NCBI GenBank assembly: GCA_937944035.1 | Contig: CALDZQ010000042.1 | Location: 1-16,438 of the forward strand | Direction of reading: 5' to 3' | Source of the DNA: an uncultured Neomegalonema sp. | GTDB taxonomy: Bacteria > Pseudomonadota > Alphaproteobacteria > Rhodobacterales > Rhodobacteraceae | Length of the DNA stretch: 16,438 nt | In this document: one piece after another, positions 13,801 to 16,438 of the stretch | How the letters are laid out: each line of letters opens with the position of its first letter | Numbering within the stretch: position 1 is the first letter of the stretch | The notes under the pieces: generated by a model | What the model saw: only the letters and a program-made list of their open reading frames with translations | What the model was told of the DNA's origin: nothing | Database searches by the model: none | Position numbers and translations under genes: made by a program

Positions 13801-16008
13801 GGCTCTGTGACCATTAGCAGTCAGAATGGGAATGACGCACTGGTTCTTTCGGGCGGATCGTTCCCCGCTGAAACGACCTGTACAATCACTGCGAGTGTTT
13901 CCGCCGCATCATTGGGTGATTACACCAACACAATCCCGCCCGGCGTAATGATTACCAACGAGGGCGGCACGAACGCCACTTCGGCCTCTGCAACGCTTTC
14001 TGTGGTCGCTCCACCTTCCATTGCCAAGTCGTTTTCTCCCACAGCGATTAAAGTAGGGGGGATCAGCACAATGTCCTTCACGCTTTCAAATGGCAGTGCG
14101 TTTGACCTGACAGGTGCGTCGTTTACCGATACATTAACAAATATGACAATCGCGTCTCCACTTGAAGTGGGCGGGACTTGTACGAATATCACCCATACGG
14201 CAGTGTCAGGCGGGTCCAGTTTCAACCTCACCAGCGCAACCATCCCGGCGGGGGGCAGTTGCAGTGTCACTGTGGAAGTGACGAGCAGCACTGCCGGGGC
14301 GCATGACAATACGACCAGTGGTGTCGATACGGATCAGACCGGCGTTGGCGCGGTCTCTAACACCGCTTCACTCCTCGTGCTGGAGCCGCCGGTTCTGACG
14401 AAGAGCTTTGAGCCTGTACTGATCCAGACCGGAACCGTATCAACGCTGACATTCACGGTCACAAACCCGAACGGCATTCAGATCCAGTTGGACAGATTCC
14501 CCTTCTCGTTCAAGGATATTTTCCCGTCCGGGATGACCGTGGCCTCACCGCCCAATGCGTCGAGCATCTGTTCTTCTGGCTTTATACGCAATGCGGCGGA
14601 CAACGGTGCGGTCTTCGCGGGAGATACAGGCGTCACCATCGAGAATGGCTTTGTCCCCGCGAATGGCACCTGTATTTTCAAGGTCGACGTTACCGCCTCA
14701 GCCGCAGGAACATACGACAACGTCACGACTGCTATCGCCACCGAACTGGCGGGCACGGGCGCTCCGGCCAGCGCAACGCTGACCGTGACCGACACGCCGC
14801 CTGTTTTGCTTGATTATTCGGATGCGCCTTCAGACGGCTCCGCATCGCCTGCCACCGGTACGACGAGTTACGGCGTGGCCACTCATATCGTGACAGCAGG
14901 TATGCGACTTGGCGGCTCTATCACCGATGAAACGAGCGCCGTTCTGAATGCGGATGACACCTCCGATGACTTTTTGGCCAATTCGCCGACGCTGACAACA
15001 GGTAGTACAGGCTACACACTGTCTGTTGGTGATGTCGCCGCTGGCCTCGGAGACGGCAACTTCTACGCCTGGATCGACTTTGATGGCGACGGTGCGTTCG
15101 AGGCATCGGAATTCGCCTCGTCCACATTCACCGGCGGCGTGCCGGATGCCACCCTGAATTGGAGCGGCCAAACGATTATGGCTGCGGGAACCACCTATGC
15201 GCGCTTCCGTCTGACCTCCGATATACTCGGTGCGGGCGACTTCGCTACCGCCGCCAGTGATGGCGAGGTCGAGGATTTCGCGGTATCTGTCGAGGCCGCA
15301 TGTACCACTGTCGTTACCACCGTTGCCGATAGCGGGGCGGGGTCGTTGCGCAATGCGATTGCGTGTGCGAACGGCGATCCTGTCAAGGATTTGATTACCT
15401 TCAACATCGCCGGAGGGGGCGCTCATACGATCTCGCCACTCACGCGCCTGCCTGCGATAACCGATGATGGCGTCAGCATCGATGGCTCGACGCAGCCCGG
15501 CGCATCCTGTGGCATGACACGGAACGCTGCGGGCGCGATTACCGACCGCACGATCCTGATCTCGCTGGACGGCACAAGTGCCGGGACCGATGCCGATGGC
15601 CTCAGCATAGGCGCGGTGGACGGTGTGACCGTCAAAGGTCTCTCAATCGGCAATTTTGACCGTTACGGGATGCGCGCGGACAGCAGCACGAATACCACGA
15701 TCATCTGTAACCATATCGGCCTCGCAGCGGACGGCGTGACCGTTGCCGCTAACCTCGCAAGAGGCATATTCGCTGATAGTGTGACCGGCGCAGACATCGG
15801 TGATGCCACCGTCAGCGGCATGAACGTGATCGGTGGCAATACCAATGACGGTATCTTCTTTGAAGGCACAATCGACGACGTTATCATCGACACCAATTAT
15901 ATCGGTATTGCGGCTGACGGGAACACATCGGTCGGCAACGGACGCGGATATAACGGCGCAGGTATCGCCTTTGACATGAAGCAAAAGTTAAAGGTGCTGA
16001 ATCAGTAA
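10882..16008 (+). CDS. Giant secreted multi-module protein (DUF11-like repeats, GEVED domain, beta-helix), 3' end replaced at a junction
   Basis: A 1708-residue secreted protein. The signal peptide is MNIIPKC plus a hydrophobic stretch, with likely cleavage after AHA (about residue 32). Nine modules of about 110-170 residues follow (to about 1305). They resemble bacterial DUF11-type repeats: a K.F.P start, a strand-rich core with a cysteine in a T-C-G-G-like context, a second cysteine in G.C.(I/V).V, then Y.N.I. The paired cysteines suggest one disulfide per module. A GEVED domain follows (about 1309-1465; DYSDAP, WIDFDGDG, DGEVEDF), then a CSLREA-like/beta-helix region (about 1474-1698; GSLRNAI, IDGSTQPGA). 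The last 10 residues (from MKQ) are an out-of-frame reading of a different gene, so the true C-terminus is lost. Start: ATG 10882 has GAGAG 8 bases upstream; a GTG at 10861 abuts AGGA. The role is probably as a surface or extracellular structural protein or adhesin. Confidence 0.82.
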   Translation: MNIIPKCATIFGSVFAIIITCAASVVSTPAHATIDVNKSYSPATVYPNQTTTLIIELQNTLTAPASGVNFTDVFPAGTFIAGTPNLSNDCGGTVTPSNSGTGGQLSMSGAGIPAGDGVNPGRCTISVDVTAQAADTYVNTIDVGDVNGTVAGIPDSNTQATSATLAVIVDPIGVGITTNRDNVSGRIYLYGEDVATMTFTLSSPNPTALTDVGYLWEVAPQIMGTYVAFIPGSGGGTCGGTVSVINAGGATTTYREKTNLSLTGGTIPASGSCTVTVDFQTRAYANLLVSAVSGALNFPANIISSTEGASNTAPVNKDLSAFLGLQIKKTFDGTTNSTVNSLTGIATSTLRVNFSQRNVNPIPLDFTDAMPTSPAQMSVLSVDSNTCGGTTSTNGGTELTVSGGSVPALSSCEITATVEVTADGQYVNVIPAGATNTYAYTSTTATLTLSSGLIGVTKLKKNSRTNQGDDNVYTYKITNLSDITTGSDVTNLRIRDNFISTRPPTVYGEQYYVSNANNIATTCPAMTVEAAPGDPFFQASGISVPRGVTCDVTVQITGMAGVDFGGGSVRYDNVEIKTSVANTTEEGIVYNTPTETDKILGAELTLLHTGYNSLNVALAFLPDAVESEGLSRAQYELSFVSSSNGPQIEDIFMRDTLPAGLTVAPSPDWSSTCGGTLAAVPGTDYIEFSGGSIAGHVNDPTLGFNVTKTCTVEVMVQAPVANGSYTNLLPRDTAGTATADLEVTGRVVGGLSPFEQFVNLRDKSAVLSVRSIDLPINKEFLTTLINGGAPSRVRITFSNTDPSAVRLTNLSLTDSFIGTDLSLYSDVNATFTDSTGNSTGSCRGGSIVALAGQQTVALTGATADSGALCYLEFNVTGNVGGSHVNAIAAGDVTTNENITNAAGVVATLTIDRELNVGKGFIPSVVGAGDTSTLRIDIVNSNFAPIDYTGAGIALIDEMPAGISVASVDSNTCGGSVTISSQNGNDALVLSGGSFPAETTCTITASVSAASLGDYTNTIPPGVMITNEGGTNATSASATLSVVAPPSIAKSFSPTAIKVGGISTMSFTLSNGSAFDLTGASFTDTLTNMTIASPLEVGGTCTNITHTAVSGGSSFNLTSATIPAGGSCSVTVEVTSSTAGAHDNTTSGVDTDQTGVGAVSNTASLLVLEPPVLTKSFEPVLIQTGTVSTLTFTVTNPNGIQIQLDRFPFSFKDIFPSGMTVASPPNASSICSSGFIRNAADNGAVFAGDTGVTIENGFVPANGTCIFKVDVTASAAGTYDNVTTAIATELAGTGAPASATLTVTDTPPVLLDYSDAPSDGSASPATGTTSYGVATHIVTAGMRLGGSITDETSAVLNADDTSDDFLANSPTLTTGSTGYTLSVGDVAAGLGDGNFYAWIDFDGDGAFEASEFASSTFTGGVPDATLNWSGQTIMAAGTTYARFRLTSDILGAGDFATAASDGEVEDFAVSVEAACTTVVTTVADSGAGSLRNAIACANGDPVKDLITFNIAGGGAHTISPLTRLPAITDDGVSIDGSTQPGASCGMTRNAAGAITDRTILISLDGTSAGTDADGLSIGAVDGVTVKGLSIGNFDRYGMRADSSTNTTIICNHIGLAADGVTVAANLARGIFADSVTGADIGDATVSGMNVIGGNTNDGIFFEGTIDDVIIDTNYIGIAADGNTSVGNGRGYNGAGIAFDMKQKLKVLNQ
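15970..15980. other. Abrupt sequence junction (chimera or recombination joint)
   Basis: Left of about 15975 the frame encodes a beta-helix in GC-rich sequence (15541-15600 is 40/60 G+C). To the right, a different frame encodes the C-terminal third of a GDP-L-fucose synthase in AT-rich sequence (16321-16380 is 23/60 G+C). The fucose synthase reading begins at CAT 15975 (H-E-A-K) and is blocked by TGA at 15972-15974, so homology starts within a few bases of the joint. No insertion-sequence end or target duplication is visible. Confidence 0.75.
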
Positions 16009-16358
16009 CTATTTGGGGCACAGGGAAGCCCAAGAGAGAGTTTCTTTATGTAGATGATTTAGCTGATGGCTGCTTTCATTTACTAGGGCTTCAGAACCCA
16101 ACAGATTGGGTAAATCTTGGCTATGGAGAAGATGTTAGTATACAAGAGTTGGCGGAAACAATTGCAAATACCGTTGGGTATGAAGGCAAAATCGTGAATG
16201 ATTTATCGAAACCAGACGGAACACTGAGGAAGCTTATGTCCCCGTCGGTCTTGAGAGAAACGGGCTGGAAACCAACTACGAGTTTAAGTGACGGTCTAAA
16301 AATGGCATATCAAGATTTTCTCACTAAAACAAAAGAGGGTTCAGTGCGAACCGTATAA
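15975..16358 (+). pseudogene. fcl: GDP-L-fucose synthase, C-terminal fragment only
   Basis: From CAT 15975 to TAA 16356-16358 there are 127 codons. They match the C-terminal part of GDP-L-fucose synthase (GDP-4-keto-6-deoxymannose epimerase/reductase), which makes GDP-L-fucose for surface polysaccharides. Diagnostic segments are VTIWGTGKPKREFLYVDDLAD, WVNLGYGEDVSIQELAE and VNDLSKPDGTLRKLMSPSVLRETGWKP. A full protein is about 310-320 residues, so the N-terminal Rossmann domain and catalytic Ser-Tyr-Lys are missing. The fragment starts immediately at the junction. Codon and base use (AAA, TTA, GAT rich) differ from everything to the left. It would be a whole gene in its original genome; here it is a broken piece. 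Confidence 0.85.
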
Positions 16359-16367
16359 GCAGAAAAC

Positions 16368-16438
16368 ATGGAAAAGAAAGCGACTAATATTCACCCTGAA
16401 TTTGCTAACTTCCTTCAAAGAGAGGATAAGGAGAGGCT
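16368..16438 (+). CDS. cysC: Start of an adenylylsulfate (APS) kinase gene, cut by the window edge
   Basis: Nine bases after the fucose synthase stop, an ATG opens 23 codons to the window end: MEKKATNIHPEFANFLQRED continuing KER. The pattern N-I-(H/Y)-P-x-F-x-x-x-L-x-R-x-D-K-E is the usual N-terminal lead of CysC-type APS kinases in Bacteroidetes, just ahead of the P-loop. APS kinase makes PAPS from adenylylsulfate and ATP. No Shine-Dalgarno is seen, as is common in Bacteroidetes. The short length limits certainty. Confidence 0.5.
   Translation, partial: MEKKATNIHPEFANFLQREDKER

Noticed and set aside
14830..15426. 198-codon minus-strand open frame inside the giant secreted protein gene
   Set aside because: Antisense to the GEVED domain region; no motif or ribosome site.
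15976..16008. Natural C-terminus of the giant protein (MKQKLKVLNQ)
   Set aside because: These codons are a frame-shifted reading of conserved fucose synthase sequence, so they are not an evolved terminus.
1..16438. CRISPR arrays, tRNA or rRNA genes, insertion sequences
   Set aside because: No regularly spaced repeats, no tRNA-like cloverleaf or rRNA sequence, and no transposase frame were recognised.

Overview
The window looks like a GC-rich alphaproteobacterial chromosome segment (XRE and GcvA-type LysR regulators, overlapping gene starts and stops, Shine-Dalgarno sites before most genes). Its last ~460 bases look foreign: they are clearly AT-richer and carry Bacteroidetes-like gene ends. 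The organism is inferred from gene style only, without a database search.

Left part (1-4801): a partial PhzS-like FAD monooxygenase runs off the left edge. Upstream of it on the same strand is a 3-hydroxyisobutyrate-dehydrogenase-type oxidoreductase, separated by a short palindromic repeat. Divergent from these is a membrane-anchored penicillin-acylase-family Ntn hydrolase, whose 3' end overlaps a convergent flavin reductase.

Middle (5022-9845): an XRE regulator converges on a GcvA-like LysR regulator. Upstream of the LysR gene, on the same strand, lies the most interesting part: a tightly coupled four-gene operon with ATGA, ATGA and TAG-ATG junctions. It encodes a SerK/SbnI-like ParB-fold serine kinase, an MFS exporter, an SbnA-like PLP synthase and an unrecognised 124-residue protein with a Rossmann-like glycine motif. 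The predicted logic is serine to O-phosphoserine (SerK), then O-phosphoserine plus a nucleophile (glutamate in SbnA) to a substituted diaminopropionate (SbnA-like), then export. No full SbnB and no siderophore synthetase is visible, so the product may be a small amino acid of the aminocarboxyethyl-glutamate type or another O-phosphoserine-derived metabolite.

Right part (9846-16438): a SpoIIAA-like (STAS-fold) protein, a remnant of a beta-helix protein, and a very large secreted protein. The large protein has a signal peptide, nine cysteine-paired DUF11-like modules, a GEVED domain and a beta-helix. Its reading frame breaks at about 15975, where the sequence switches abruptly to the C-terminal part of a GDP-L-fucose synthase followed by the start of an adenylylsulfate kinase. 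That joint is either an assembly chimera or a recent recombination.
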